From assembly GCF_009193175.1 (NCBI RefSeq), contig NZ_VUKE01000001.1:373089-437088 (forward strand): DNA of 64,000 nt, read 5' to 3'. The position numbers were made by a program, and so were the translations under genes. The stretch is from Georgenia ruanii. GTDB taxonomy: Bacteria; Actinomycetota; Actinomycetes; Actinomycetales; Actinomycetaceae. The notes below the pieces were generated by a model. It saw only the letters and a program-made list of their open reading frames with translations, did no database searches and had not been told where the DNA came from. Below, piece by piece: positions 25,318 through 33,457 of the stretch (its first letter is position 1; every line of letters starts with the position of its first letter).

Positions 25318-26097
25318 TCACGGCGCCGGCCAGCCGTTCGGGCGGCATCCTTGCAGGTCGAGCGTCTGCTGGACCATCACCGGGGCGAGCTCCCCGGTCC
25401 CGGGGCAGCGCGCGTGGCCGTGCCCGAGCACGTGGCCCACCTCGTGGTTGACGAGGTAGCGGCGGTACTCGCTGACCGTGCCGCCGGCGGCGGTGAACGG
25501 TGCCGCGCCGTCGGACCACCGCCGGACGTTGAGGACCGCGGCGCCCCCGGTGGCGCAGGAGACCTGGCCCAGCGTGCGCAGCGGGTAGCAGAGCCGGTCG
25601 GTGAGGTCCGGCGAGGCGAGCAGCACCCGCACGTCCGCCGCGCCGTCGGTGCGGGCGAAGGCGAGGGTGCCGTCCGCGCCCCAGCTTCTCGGGTCGTTGA
25701 GGACCTCCATGACGTAGCCGGCGAACGCTGCGCCGTCCACCGGCAGGCCGTCCTCCACCTCGACCCGGACCGTGCGGACGTCGGCGGCCTCCCGCGGCGC
25801 CGGGACGGTGCCGGGCACCACCACCACGCGCCCCGCGCCCGCCGGGGGCACCTCGTCGGCGGTGAGGCCGGCGCGGGCCCGCTCCGCCTGGAGCACGGAC
25901 ACGACGCTGGCGCGCAGCCAGGCGAGGTTGAACGGCGGCGGCGCCGCGGGGTCCGCCGGCGGGGTGGGGTGTGCCGCGGCGGAGGCGGCCGAGCGGGCCG
26001 GCTCGTCCGTCGCCGCGGCGGCCGGCGCGCCCGCCGCCAGCGCGGCGAGGACGCCGAGCACGGCGAGGAGGGCACGGATTACGGGCACATCCGTCAT
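25318..26097 (-). CDS. Secreted DUF3152 protein with metzincin-type zinc motif
   Basis: 259 residues. The N-terminus is a signal peptide (IRALLAVLGVLAALAAGAPAAAA), followed by a Pro/Ala-rich linker and a DUF3152 domain. Residues 218-228 read HEVGHVLGHGH, which satisfies HExxHxxGxxH, and three Cys in the last domain could pair outside the cell. These residues suggest a zinc metallopeptidase, although I know of no established activity for the family. The ATG at 26097 is used because it keeps the whole signal peptide. It lies 28 bp downstream of the adnA start region, on the same strand but upstream in transcription, so read-through into adnA is possible. Confidence 0.87.
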   Translation of the reverse strand: MTDVPVIRALLAVLGVLAALAAGAPAAAATDEPARSAASAAAHPTPPADPAAPPPFNLAWLRASVVSVLQAERARAGLTADEVPPAGAGRVVVVPGTVPAPREAADVRTVRVEVEDGLPVDGAAFAGYVMEVLNDPRSWGADGTLAFARTDGAADVRVLLASPDLTDRLCYPLRTLGQVSCATGGAAVLNVRRWSDGAAPFTAAGGTVSEYRRYLVNHEVGHVLGHGHARCPGTGELAPVMVQQTLDLQGCRPNGWPAP

Positions 26098-26229
26098 CTT
26101 TTCATGTGGCCGTGCCGGCCCGCCGGACGGCGGCCCGTCACCGGCACGACCTACGATGGGCCGCAGTACTGCGAGCGCCGCCCGGCACCGCGTCCGGGCG
26201 ACGCTCGCCACCGTCAAGGAGGAGACACT

Positions 26230-26454
26230 GTGGAGATCACCATCGGCGTCCGGAACGTCGCGCGCGAGATCACGCTCGAGTCCACGCAGAGCCCGGACGA
26301 GGTCCTCGCGGCGGTGGACAAGGCGCTGTCGGACAACACCAACCTCGTGCTGCAGGACGAGAAGGGTCGTCACGTCGTGGTCCCCGCGGGTGCCCTGGGG
26401 TTCGTCGAGCTGGGCCCGGCCGAGCAGCGCCGGGTGGGCTTCGGCCTGGTGTGA
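26230..26454 (+). CDS. DUF3107 family small protein
   Basis: 74-residue protein. It begins VEITIGVRNVAREITLES and ends FVELGPAEQRRVGFGLV, the conserved ends of DUF3107 (also called ATP-binding in some databases). The GTG start at 26230 follows AAGGAGGAGA, an almost ideal Shine-Dalgarno. TACGAT at 26152-26157 would be a -10 with a leader of about 65 bases. It is a conserved actinobacterial single gene of unknown role. A 50-bp perfect palindrome follows the stop codon. Confidence 0.9.
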   Translation: MEITIGVRNVAREITLESTQSPDEVLAAVDKALSDNTNLVLQDEKGRHVVVPAGALGFVELGPAEQRRVGFGLV

Positions 26455-26458
26455 CCGG

Positions 26459-26508
26459 CGCCTGAGCGCCCGCCCCGCCGGCGCGCCGGCGGGGCGGGCG
26501 CTCAGGCG
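26459..26508. terminator. 50-bp perfect palindrome between convergent genes, overlapping a stop codon
   Basis: The two 25-base halves of 26459-26508 are exact reverse complements with no loop bases. It begins four bases after the DUF3107 stop and contains the stop of the MiaE_2-like gene (26502-26504). It probably terminates both transcripts. Confidence 0.85.
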
Positions 26509-27155
26509 GTCAGGCCCAGCCGGGCCATCCGCCGCGCGTGACCGCCGGACAGCTGGTGGCGCACCCGGTCGGCCCCGTCGGCGGCGGCGCCTTCGGCGGG
26601 CAGGAGCGTGAGCAGCCGGGGCCGGACCTCCAGCGCGCGCTGGGCGATGCCGAGCGCCTCCCCGACCACCCGCCGGCCCCACAGCGCCAGCCGGGCGCCG
26701 AGCTGCGGCTCGGCGGCGATGACCGGGCCGAGGACGGCGACGACGTAGTCGGCGTAGCCGTTGTCGGCGAGGATGTCCGACACCACGGCGCCGAGCGGTT
26801 CGCCGAGGTCGGCCGACAGCGCGCGCTGCAGGTCGGCGAGCACCCCGAACGCCACGTAGGTCTTGACCAGCCGCTCCGACCAGTCCCCCGGGGCGGTGCG
26901 CCGGTCGAGGTCGCCCATGAGGTGTCCCCACGCCCCGGTGGCGGTGTAGAAGTCCGCGCCGAGCTCGGACGCCAGCCGCTCGAGCTGGTCGAGGTGCGCC
27001 AGCTCCCCGGCGGCGATCCGCGAGATCGTCACCTGCCCGGGCAGGTCGGGGGCGTGCTGGGCGTCCTTGGCGAACCGGGTGAAGGCGGCGAGCTGGATGG
27101 CCGAGTGCAGACCCAGGAGGTCGACGACGGCGGCGGGGTCACGGGGCGCGGGCAT
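26502..27155 (-). CDS. Ferritin-like fold protein (MiaE_2 family)
   Basis: 217-residue, nearly all-helical protein. The AIQLAAFTRFAKDAQHAPDL start, the AGELAHLDQLERL helix and DFYTATGAWGHLM fit the actinobacterial ferritin-like group named after the tRNA hydroxylase MiaE. Acidic and His residues on neighbouring helices (Glu and His in AGELAHLDQL) could bind a di-iron centre, but the full ligand set is not certain. Leaderless start: TAGCCT lies six bases before the ATG. Its stop codon lies within a long palindrome shared with the convergent DUF3107 gene. A tRNA-modifying role is only a family label. Confidence 0.85.
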   Translation of the reverse strand: MPAPRDPAAVVDLLGLHSAIQLAAFTRFAKDAQHAPDLPGQVTISRIAAGELAHLDQLERLASELGADFYTATGAWGHLMGDLDRRTAPGDWSERLVKTYVAFGVLADLQRALSADLGEPLGAVVSDILADNGYADYVVAVLGPVIAAEPQLGARLALWGRRVVGEALGIAQRALEVRPRLLTLLPAEGAAADGADRVRHQLSGGHARRMARLGLTA

Positions 27156-27161
27156 GGTGCC

Positions 27162-27167
27162 AGGCTA
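27162..27167 (-). promoter_or_regulatory. -10 box of a predicted leaderless promoter
   Basis: On the minus strand TAGCCT ends six bases before the ATG of the MiaE_2-like gene. No Shine-Dalgarno is visible. Confidence 0.5.
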
Positions 27168-27184
27168 GGGGGTCGCCCGGGCGG

Positions 27185-27730
27185 TCAGCTCTCGAGCTTC
27201 TTGACGATGCGCTGGACCGTGAGCCACGTGCGCGTGGTGATGTCCGCGCCGTAGGACCGCTCCAGCCACGACATGAAGTCCGGCGTCGTGCCGGGTTCGC
27301 TGTTGTCGATGACGGCGAGGAAGACGCGGGCCGCGCCGTCGTAGCCGACGACCCGGGTGAGGGGGTCGGGCTGCTCCGGCAGCCGCTCGGGGGGCCCGGC
27401 GCCGTCCTTGAGGAAGGTCGCGGTGAGGTACGTGCCGCGCCCGTGCGTGAGCCCGGGGAACGGGTCGCTGTCGAGCAGCGCGCGCAGCTCGGCGTGCTCC
27501 CGGATGATGGTGCCGCCGGCGATGCCGAGCTCGTCGTTGAGGGCCCGCTGGATCCGCCGCTCCAGCGCCGGGACGTCGTCCTCGGCGCTGCGGAACACGA
27601 TGTTGCCGCTGGCCAGCACCGATCCCACGGTCTCGAACCCGAGCCCGGTGAATACCCCGCGCAGCTTGTCGTTGGTCATGTTCGGGTTGCTCGGCGCGAT
27701 CCCCCGCAGCAGCGCGGCATACCTGTGCAT
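27185..27730 (-). CDS. DUF1697 domain-containing protein
   Basis: 181 residues. MHRYAALLRGIAPSNPNMTNDKLR at the start (a variant of the family's usual YxALLRGINVG) and the TVGSVLASGNIVFRS block are diagnostic of DUF1697, and DFMSWLERSYGADITTRTW closes the domain. The ATG at 27730 has TACGTT six bases upstream and no ribosome-binding site, so translation from a leaderless mRNA is likely. It lies 30 bp upstream of the MiaE_2-like gene, which has its own leaderless promoter. No function is established for the family. Confidence 0.9.
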   Translation of the reverse strand: MHRYAALLRGIAPSNPNMTNDKLRGVFTGLGFETVGSVLASGNIVFRSAEDDVPALERRIQRALNDELGIAGGTIIREHAELRALLDSDPFPGLTHGRGTYLTATFLKDGAGPPERLPEQPDPLTRVVGYDGAARVFLAVIDNSEPGTTPDFMSWLERSYGADITTRTWLTVQRIVKKLES

Positions 27731-27736
27731 GGCCCG

Positions 27737-27742
27737 AACGTA
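27737..27742 (-). promoter_or_regulatory. -10 box of a predicted leaderless promoter
   Basis: TACGTT on the minus strand, six bases before the DUF1697 ATG. Confidence 0.5.
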
Positions 27743-27923
27743 CCGGCCGCCGCGCCTCCGGTGGCCACGCTCGAGCGGTCCGGCCCCACGTGCCCGCCAC
27801 CGTGACGCGGCCCACGTTGCCCCCAACGGACGCCGCCGCCCCGCAGGCGCTACCCTTGAGGGGTACACGGTTGCCCGGTCGTCTCGTAGAAGCCTGAGCC
27901 TGAGCCGCCCCCAGCGGCACGAC

Positions 27924-28040
27924 ATGATCACGATCGGCTGCCACGAGCAGGTGGTACGACCCCTGCGCCCCGGCACGATCGAGGCCGGACGCGTGTGTGC
28001 GGCGTGCCGCCACGGACGACAAGGCACACCCCTTTCATGA
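27924..28040 (+). CDS. Candidate 38-residue Cys-containing leader peptide upstream of the DEAD-box helicase
   Basis: A short ORF begins at the ATG 27924 and its TGA overlaps the helicase start (ATGA at 28037-28040). The product starts MITIGCHEQVVRPL and contains CAACRH, giving Cys6, Cys25 and Cys28 with His7 and His30, a set that could bind one metal ion. Third codon positions are mostly G or C until the last dozen codons. It has no clear Shine-Dalgarno. It may be a real small protein, or a regulatory uORF that couples helicase translation. Conservation in relatives has not been checked. Confidence 0.4.
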   Translation: MITIGCHEQVVRPLRPGTIEAGRVCAACRHGRQGTPLS

Positions 28041-29611
28041 CTGACGTGAACACCGGGGTGCTCGAGGACGTCGAGCACCTGACCGCCCCCGTCGTTGACG
28101 AGGCCACCCCCGACATCACCGACGAGGGCGCCGCGGCCGACCTGGAGGAGAAGTCCTTCGCCGACTACGGCGTGCGCGCCGAGATCGTCGACGCGCTGCG
28201 CGACGTCGGCATCCGGCACCCCTTCGCCATCCAGGCGCTGACCCTGCCGGTGGCCCTGCGCCGCCAGGACATCATCGGCCAGGCGAAGACCGGCACGGGC
28301 AAGACCCTCGGCTTCGGCATCCCCCTCCTCCAGCACCTGCTCGCCCCGGGCGAGGAGGGCTACGACGCCCTGGACGCGCCCGGCAGGCCGCAGGCGCTCG
28401 TCATCGTGCCGACGCGCGAGCTGGCCAAGCAGGTCGCGGAGGACCTCGCCGCGGCGTCCCGCCGCCGCACCGTCCGCGTCGTGCAGGTCTACGGCGGGCG
28501 CGCCTACGAGCCGCAGATCGAGGCGCTCGGGCGCGGGGCCGACGTCGTGGTGGGCACGCCGGGCCGGATGATCGACCTGCTCAAGCAGCAGATCCTCGAC
28601 CTGTCCCACGTGCGCACCGTGGTCCTCGACGAGGCCGACGAGATGCTCGACCTGGGCTTCCTGCCCGACGTCGAGACCCTGCTCTCGCGCACCCCGGCCA
28701 GCCGGCACACCATGCTCTTCTCGGCGACGATGCCCGGCGCGGTGGTGGCGATGGCCCGCCGGTACATGACCCGGCCCACCCACATCCGCGCCCAGGACCC
28801 CGAGGACTCCGGCGCCACGGTCAAGAACATCCGCCAGGTGGTCTACCGCGCGCACGCCCTGAACAAGGTCGAGATGCTCGCGCGCATCCTCCAGGCCGAG
28901 GGCCGGGGGCTGACGATCGTCTTCACCCGCACCAAGCGCACCGCCGCCCGGGTGGCCGAGGACCTCGCCGAGCGCGGGTTCGCCTCCGGCGCCATCCACG
29001 GCGACCTCGGGCAGGGCGCCCGCGAGCAGGCGCTGCGCGCCTTCCGGGCCGGCAAGATCGACGTCCTGGTCGCCACCGACGTCGCGGCCCGCGGCATCGA
29101 CGTCGACGACGTCACGCACGTGGTCAACTACCAGTGCCCCGAGGACGAGAAGATCTACCTGCACCGCATCGGCCGCACGGGCCGCGCGGGCAACACCGGC
29201 ACCGCCGTGACGTTCGTCGACTGGGACGACGTGCCGCGCTGGGCGCTGATCAACAAGGCGCTGGGCCTGGGCGCCCCGGAGCCGGTGGAGACATACCACA
29301 CCTCCCCGCACCTGTACGCCGACCTCGACATCCCCGAGGGCACCACCGGCCGCCTGCCTCGCGGGGCGCGCACCCGCGCCGGGCTGGACGCCGAGGAGAT
29401 CGAGGACCTGGGCGAGACCGGCAAGCACCACAGCGGCCGCCGCGGCGGCCGCGCCCGCGGGCACGACGGCGGGCACGACGGCGCCCGCGAGGGCGGGCGG
29501 GCCCGCGCCCCGCGCGAGGGCCACGAGCACGCCGACGAGGAGCGGCCGCGCCGCACCCGGCGTCGCCGCCGGACCCGGGGCGGCAAGCCCGCCGAGGGCT
29601 CGCAGGCCTGA
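28037..29611 (+). CDS. DEAD/DEAH-box ATP-dependent RNA helicase
   Basis: 524 residues. All motifs are present: a Q-motif region (FAIQALTLPVAL), AKTGTGKT (motif I), PTRELAKQV (Ia), DEADEMLDLGF (II), SATM (III), VFTRTKRTA (IV), TDVAARGIDVDDV (V) and HRIGRTGRAG (VI). A basic Arg/Gly/His-rich tail follows, typical of RNA-binding actinobacterial helicases of the RhlE/DeaD group. It remodels RNA structure in the cytoplasm, often in ribosome assembly or cold adaptation. The ATG at 28037 lacks a good Shine-Dalgarno but overlaps the stop of a 38-codon ORF, so translation may be coupled. The untranslated stretch before that ORF carries a small TACCC/GGGTA hairpin. Confidence 0.94.
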   Translation: MTDVNTGVLEDVEHLTAPVVDEATPDITDEGAAADLEEKSFADYGVRAEIVDALRDVGIRHPFAIQALTLPVALRRQDIIGQAKTGTGKTLGFGIPLLQHLLAPGEEGYDALDAPGRPQALVIVPTRELAKQVAEDLAAASRRRTVRVVQVYGGRAYEPQIEALGRGADVVVGTPGRMIDLLKQQILDLSHVRTVVLDEADEMLDLGFLPDVETLLSRTPASRHTMLFSATMPGAVVAMARRYMTRPTHIRAQDPEDSGATVKNIRQVVYRAHALNKVEMLARILQAEGRGLTIVFTRTKRTAARVAEDLAERGFASGAIHGDLGQGAREQALRAFRAGKIDVLVATDVAARGIDVDDVTHVVNYQCPEDEKIYLHRIGRTGRAGNTGTAVTFVDWDDVPRWALINKALGLGAPEPVETYHTSPHLYADLDIPEGTTGRLPRGARTRAGLDAEEIEDLGETGKHHSGRRGGRARGHDGGHDGAREGGRARAPREGHEHADEERPRRTRRRRRTRGGKPAEGSQA

Positions 29612-29629
29612 CAGGCACCACACACGGGA

Positions 29630-29660
29630 CGGGCCCGGCAGCACCACGCTGCCGGGCCCG
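29630..29660. terminator. Hairpin terminator between convergent helicase and SnoaL-like genes
   Basis: CGGGCCCGGCAGC (29630-29642), loop ACCAC and GCTGCCGGGCCCG (29648-29660) form a perfect 13-bp stem 18 bp after the helicase stop. It can serve both strands. Confidence 0.8.
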
Positions 29661-29672
29661 GCCCGTCCCCGC

Positions 29673-30119
29673 TCAGGCGGGCATCTCGTGCCCCGTCCCC
29701 ATGCGCTCGGGCAGCAGCCCGACCTGCTGGAGCGTGCCGAGCATGTCGTAGACCGTCCACTGCTCGACGATGCGGTCCCCCTCCCACTTGCTCATGTCCA
29801 TGCCGTTCATGACGTAGGTCTTGCCCGTCCCGGCCAGGCCGCGGAACTCGTTCCGGGCGGTGGCGGCGCAGGTGAACCGCGTCGCGGTCATGTCCTCGGC
29901 GCAGACGACGTCGTGGACGTCCATGTGGAAGTCCGGCTGCGCCGCGCGAAGCTCCTGCACGAAGGACTTCATCCCGGCCACGCCCTCCATCGGGAAGGTC
30001 GGGTCGTGGAACATGCAGTGCTCGGCGAAGATCTCGTCGCAGACGTCGACGTCGCCCTTGTTCCAGAGCTCGTCCAGACACCGCCGCAGCATCGCGGTGC
30101 GCTCGTCGGTGGTCATCAT
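29673..30119 (-). CDS. SnoaL-like/ester cyclase family protein
   Basis: 148 residues of the NTF2-like fold. Seen: RCLDELWNKGDVDVCDEIFAE, the common start of SnoaL-type proteins, then FHDPTFPMEGVAGMKSFVQELR and a C-terminal VEQWTVYDMLGTLQQVGLLP. Members are polyketide cyclases or small-molecule binding proteins; many are uncharacterised. The ATG at 30119 (or the adjacent one at 30116) is chosen because homology begins there; the open frame extends to 30224 without support. It stands alone on the minus strand with no polyketide genes nearby, so a biosynthetic role is not indicated. Confidence 0.85.
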   Translation of the reverse strand: MMTTDERTAMLRRCLDELWNKGDVDVCDEIFAEHCMFHDPTFPMEGVAGMKSFVQELRAAQPDFHMDVHDVVCAEDMTATRFTCAATARNEFRGLAGTGKTYVMNGMDMSKWEGDRIVEQWTVYDMLGTLQQVGLLPERMGTGHEMPA

Positions 30120-30299
30120 CGTGGGTCGTCCCTGTCGGTCACGCGGGCTGCTGCGCCCGCACGGGTCGGGGCACCGCGGCCCCGCTGACGGTAAGTCCCT
30201 GCCGGCCGTCTGCCGATGAGCCACCTCCGGGGTCGGACCTCCCCGGTTCCGCCCAGCATTCTCCCACCGTCGCCCGGCGGCAGACAGCCCCGCGGGCCC

Positions 30300-30923
30300 T
30301 CAGAACTTCTCGTTGATGAAGACGAAGACGGCGTCGACCATGAGCTGCACCGCGATCGCGGCGAGCAGCAGGCCCGCGATGCGGGTGACCAGCGTCGTCC
30401 CGCCGTCGCCCAGGACGCGGTGGATCAGGCCCGCGAAGCGCATGAAGGCCCAGATCGCCAGGTGGACGGCGAGGAGGGCGACGGCGATCGCGGTCCACCC
30501 GGCCAGGTGCCCGCCGGCGTCCCGGACGGCGAGCATGACGGCGACGATGGCGCCGGGCCCGGCCAGCAGCGGCGTGCCGAGCGGCACCAGCGCGACGTTG
30601 ACGTTCCCGGCCGACGGCGTGGGCTCGTCCGCCTTGCCGGTGAGCAGCTCCAACGCCACGAGCAGCAGCAGCAGGCCGCCGGAGAGCTGCAGCGCCGGGA
30701 CCGAGATGTGCAGGAAGTCGAGGATGTACGGGCCGAACAGGGCGAAGGCGAGGATGACGCCGAGGGAGACGAGGGTGGCCTGGCGGGCGGCGGTGCGGCG
30801 CTGCCGGGCCGTCATCGTCGAGGTCAGGGCGAGGAAGACCGGGACGGTACCCGGGGGGTCCATGATGACGAAGAGCGTGAGGAACGTGGTCGACATCAGC
30901 GTCACGTTGAGGATGTCGCTCAC
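30300..30923 (-). CDS. MarC family membrane protein
   Basis: 207 residues with six predicted helices. Seen: FLTLFVIMDPPGTVPVFLALT in the first helix region and the matching second half LVPLGTPLLAGPGAIVAVML, the internal repeat with DP/GP motifs typical of MarC. Despite the name, MarC is not an established antibiotic exporter, and its substrate is unknown. The GTG start at 30923 overlaps the stop of the PHP-domain gene (GTGA), so the two are co-translated. Length is normal for the family. Confidence 0.9.
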   Translation of the reverse strand: MSDILNVTLMSTTFLTLFVIMDPPGTVPVFLALTSTMTARQRRTAARQATLVSLGVILAFALFGPYILDFLHISVPALQLSGGLLLLLVALELLTGKADEPTPSAGNVNVALVPLGTPLLAGPGAIVAVMLAVRDAGGHLAGWTAIAVALLAVHLAIWAFMRFAGLIHRVLGDGGTTLVTRIAGLLLAAIAVQLMVDAVFVFINEKF

Positions 30924-31780
30924 GGGCGCACCACGGGCAGGAACCCCTCGCTCTCGATGCGCTCCAGGACGGCCGGGGCGGTGGTGTGCTCACCGAGGCG
31001 GTTGGGCTTGCCGGCGCCGTGGTAGTCGCTCGAGCCGGTGCGGGCGAGCCCCAAGCGGGCCGCGAGCGCGGCGAGCTCCTCGACGGCCCCGGCGGTGTGG
31101 TCGCGGTGGTCGATCTCCAGGCCGGCCAGGCCCGCCTCGGCCATCTGCGCGACGACGGCGTCGGGCACCACCCGGCCGCGCACGCTGGCCCGCGGGTGCG
31201 CCATGACCGGCACCCCGCCGGCGGCGCGGACCATGGCCACCGCCTCCACGGCGTCCGGGGCGTGGTAGGGGATGTAGTAAGGCCCGCGCACCGACAGCAC
31301 CGTGTCGAAGGCGGTGCTGCGGTCCGGCATCACCCCGGCGGCGACCAAGGCGTCGGCGATGTGCGGGCGGCCCACGGTGGCGCCGGCGCCCACCTGCGCC
31401 TGGACCGAGGCCCAGGTGATCGGGTAGTCCCGGGAGATGCGGTCCACCATGGTGCGCGCGCGGTCCAGCCGGGAGCGGCGCGCCGCCTCCATCTCCCCCG
31501 ACAGGGTGAGGTCGGCGGGGTCGTGCAGGTAGCTGAGCAGGTGGACCGTGACGCCGCGCCACTGGCAGGACAGCTCGGCCCCGCGCAGCAGCGCCACGCC
31601 GGCCTGCCGCGCCGCCGCCTCGGCCTCGGCCCAGCCGCGCACGGTGTCGTGGTCGGTGAGCCCGACGACGTCGAGGCCGGCCGCGGCGGCCGCGTGCACC
31701 AGCCCGGCGGGGCTGTCGGTGCCGTCGGAGGCAGCGGAGTGCGTGTGCGGGTCGATGCGCACCGTCTCGGCTGCTGACAC
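30920..31780 (-). CDS. PHP domain phosphoesterase (3',5'-nucleoside bisphosphate phosphatase/RNase AM-like)
   Basis: 286 residues. The PHP metal ligands are evident: IDPHTHSAASDG at the N-terminus, GLTDHDTV, RGAELSC, MAHPRA and SSDYHG near the C-terminus. This pattern and length match the TrpH/YciV group that removes phosphate from nucleoside 3',5'-bisphosphates and trims RNA 5' ends, a metal-dependent cytoplasmic activity. The GTG at 31780 has TACGCT seven bases upstream and no Shine-Dalgarno. It is followed by marC with a GTGA overlap. A histidinol phosphatase role is less likely because the motif spacing favours the TrpH group. Confidence 0.9.
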   Translation of the reverse strand: MSAAETVRIDPHTHSAASDGTDSPAGLVHAAAAAGLDVVGLTDHDTVRGWAEAEAAARQAGVALLRGAELSCQWRGVTVHLLSYLHDPADLTLSGEMEAARRSRLDRARTMVDRISRDYPITWASVQAQVGAGATVGRPHIADALVAAGVMPDRSTAFDTVLSVRGPYYIPYHAPDAVEAVAMVRAAGGVPVMAHPRASVRGRVVPDAVVAQMAEAGLAGLEIDHRDHTAGAVEELAALAARLGLARTGSSDYHGAGKPNRLGEHTTAPAVLERIESEGFLPVVRP

Positions 31781-31787
31781 AGGGAGC

Positions 31788-31793
31788 AGCGTA
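31788..31793 (-). promoter_or_regulatory. -10 box of a predicted leaderless promoter
   Basis: TACGCT on the minus strand, seven bases before the GTG of the PHP gene. Confidence 0.48.
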
Positions 31794-31873
31794 CGACCTG
31801 GTCAGGGCCCCGGCCGAACCGGGACGCCGGCCGGGGCCGGGGCCGTGTCGGGGGCCGGTGAGAGCATGGGGGC

Positions 31874-33397
31874 ATGACTGACGCGCAGACCTCCTCCGAG
31901 CAGGCCCTCACCGACCGGGGCAGCAACCGTTCCCAGCGCCCCACCAGCCAGGCGTTCCGCGCCTTCATCGCCGACGGCTGGGGCCCGCGGCCGGACGGGC
32001 TGCCCGACCGCTCCCCCGCCGCCGACTTCGCCGCCGCCCGCCGGGACGCCGTGGGCCGCCTGTTCCCCGGCGAGCGCCTGGTGGTCCCGGCCGGTCAGCT
32101 GGTCACGCGCAACAACGACAACGACTACCGCTTCCGCCCGCACTCGGCCTTCGCCCACCTCACCGGGCTGGGCACCGACCAGGAGCCCGACGCCGTCCTC
32201 GTGCTCCACCCGGTGCCCGACACCGGCGAGGAGGGCCCGACCCACGAGGCGGTGCTGTACTTCCGGCCCCGCGCCGGCCGCGACAGCGAGGAGTTCTACG
32301 CCGACTCCCGCTACGGCGAGCTGTGGGTGGGCGTGCGCCCCTCCCTCCAGGAGGTCGCGGCGCAGACGGGGCTGCGCACCGAGCACATCGACGCCCTGAC
32401 CGACGCCCTGGCCAAGGACGCCGGGCAGGTCCAGCTGCGGGTGGTGCCGTCCGCCGACGCCGCCGTCGAGGCCCAGGTGGCCGCCGTGCGCGAGCAGGCC
32501 GGCGTGGCGGCGAGCGCCGCGGAGGCCGACGCCGCCCTCGCCGAGGCGCTCTCGGAGCTGCGGCTGCGCAAGGACGACTACGAGATCGGCCAGGTGCGCG
32601 AGGCGGTGGCGGCCACCGCCCGCGGCTTCGAGGACATCGTGCGCCAGCTGCCCCGGGCGGTGGCCCACCCGCGCGGCGAGCGGGTCATCGAGGGCGCGTT
32701 CGGCGCCCGGGCCCGCGAGGAGGGCAACGGCCTGGGCTACGAGACCATCGCGGCCGCCGGCAACCACGCCAACACGCTGCACTGGATCACCAACGACGGG
32801 CAGGTCCGGCCCGGCCAGCTCGTCCTCGTCGACGCCGGCGTGGAGGTCGACTCGCTCTACACCGCCGACGTCACCCGCACCCTGCCGGTCGACGGCGTCT
32901 TCACCGAGCCCCAGCGCCGCGTCTACCTCGCCGTGCTGGAGGCCGCTGACGCCGCGTTCGCCCGCGCCGGACAGCCGGGGACAAAGTTCCGGGACCTGCA
33001 CGCCGCCGCGATGGAGGTGCTCGCCGCCCGGCTGGCCGAGTGGGGCATGCTGCCCGGCACCGCCGAGGAGTCCCTGGCCCCCGAGGGGCAGTACCACCGC
33101 CGGTGGATGGTCCACGGCACCAGCCACCACCTGGGCCTGGACGTCCACGACTGCGCCCTGGCGCGCCGGGAGATGTACCTCGACGCCGACCTGGAGCCGG
33201 GCATGGTCTTCACGATCGAGCCGGGCCTGTACTTTCGCGAGGACGACCTCAAGGTCCCCGCGGAGCTGCGCGGCATCGCGGTGCGCATCGAGGACGACAT
33301 CCTCGTCCGCGAGGACGGCTCGGTGGAGAACCTCTCCGCCGCCCTCCCGCGCACGCCGGAGCAGATCGAGTCCTGGATGGCGCGCCTGCGCGGCTGA
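31874..33397 (+). CDS. pepP: Aminopeptidase P family protein (Xaa-Pro aminopeptidase)
   Basis: 507 residues: an N-terminal AMP_N domain (RLVVPAGQLVTRNNDNDYRF, FAHLTGL) and a C-terminal pita-bread peptidase domain. Metal ligands are visible in LVDAGVEVDSLYTADVTRT (two Asp), HGTSHHLGLDVHD (His), FTIEPGLYF (Glu) and the final VRIEDDILV (Glu). The enzyme removes an N-terminal residue before proline and uses two Mn ions. The ATG at 31874 is the start. The gene is divergent from the PHP gene with 93 bp between. Length is normal for the long PepP form of actinobacteria. Confidence 0.94.
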   Translation: MTDAQTSSEQALTDRGSNRSQRPTSQAFRAFIADGWGPRPDGLPDRSPAADFAAARRDAVGRLFPGERLVVPAGQLVTRNNDNDYRFRPHSAFAHLTGLGTDQEPDAVLVLHPVPDTGEEGPTHEAVLYFRPRAGRDSEEFYADSRYGELWVGVRPSLQEVAAQTGLRTEHIDALTDALAKDAGQVQLRVVPSADAAVEAQVAAVREQAGVAASAAEADAALAEALSELRLRKDDYEIGQVREAVAATARGFEDIVRQLPRAVAHPRGERVIEGAFGARAREEGNGLGYETIAAAGNHANTLHWITNDGQVRPGQLVLVDAGVEVDSLYTADVTRTLPVDGVFTEPQRRVYLAVLEAADAAFARAGQPGTKFRDLHAAAMEVLAARLAEWGMLPGTAEESLAPEGQYHRRWMVHGTSHHLGLDVHDCALARREMYLDADLEPGMVFTIEPGLYFREDDLKVPAELRGIAVRIEDDILVREDGSVENLSAALPRTPEQIESWMARLRG

Positions 33398-33457
33398 CGG
33401 CGGCCCGAGGAGGGCCGGGCGCGGCCCGCGCGGCCCTCGGGCGGCGTGGCGACCCGC

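Noticed and set aside
22080-25451. Very long plus-strand open frame opposite adnA (1123 codons); similar long frames at 723-2345, 4979-6268, 18541-22233 and 57864-59042
   Set aside because: They mirror well-supported genes, have no domain motifs and show Arg/Gly/Ala/Pro-skewed composition expected when GC-rich third positions are read on the other strand.
30300-30923. Antibiotic resistance role for the MarC-like protein
   Set aside because: The name comes from a neighbouring operon in E. coli, and MarC itself has no established export function.
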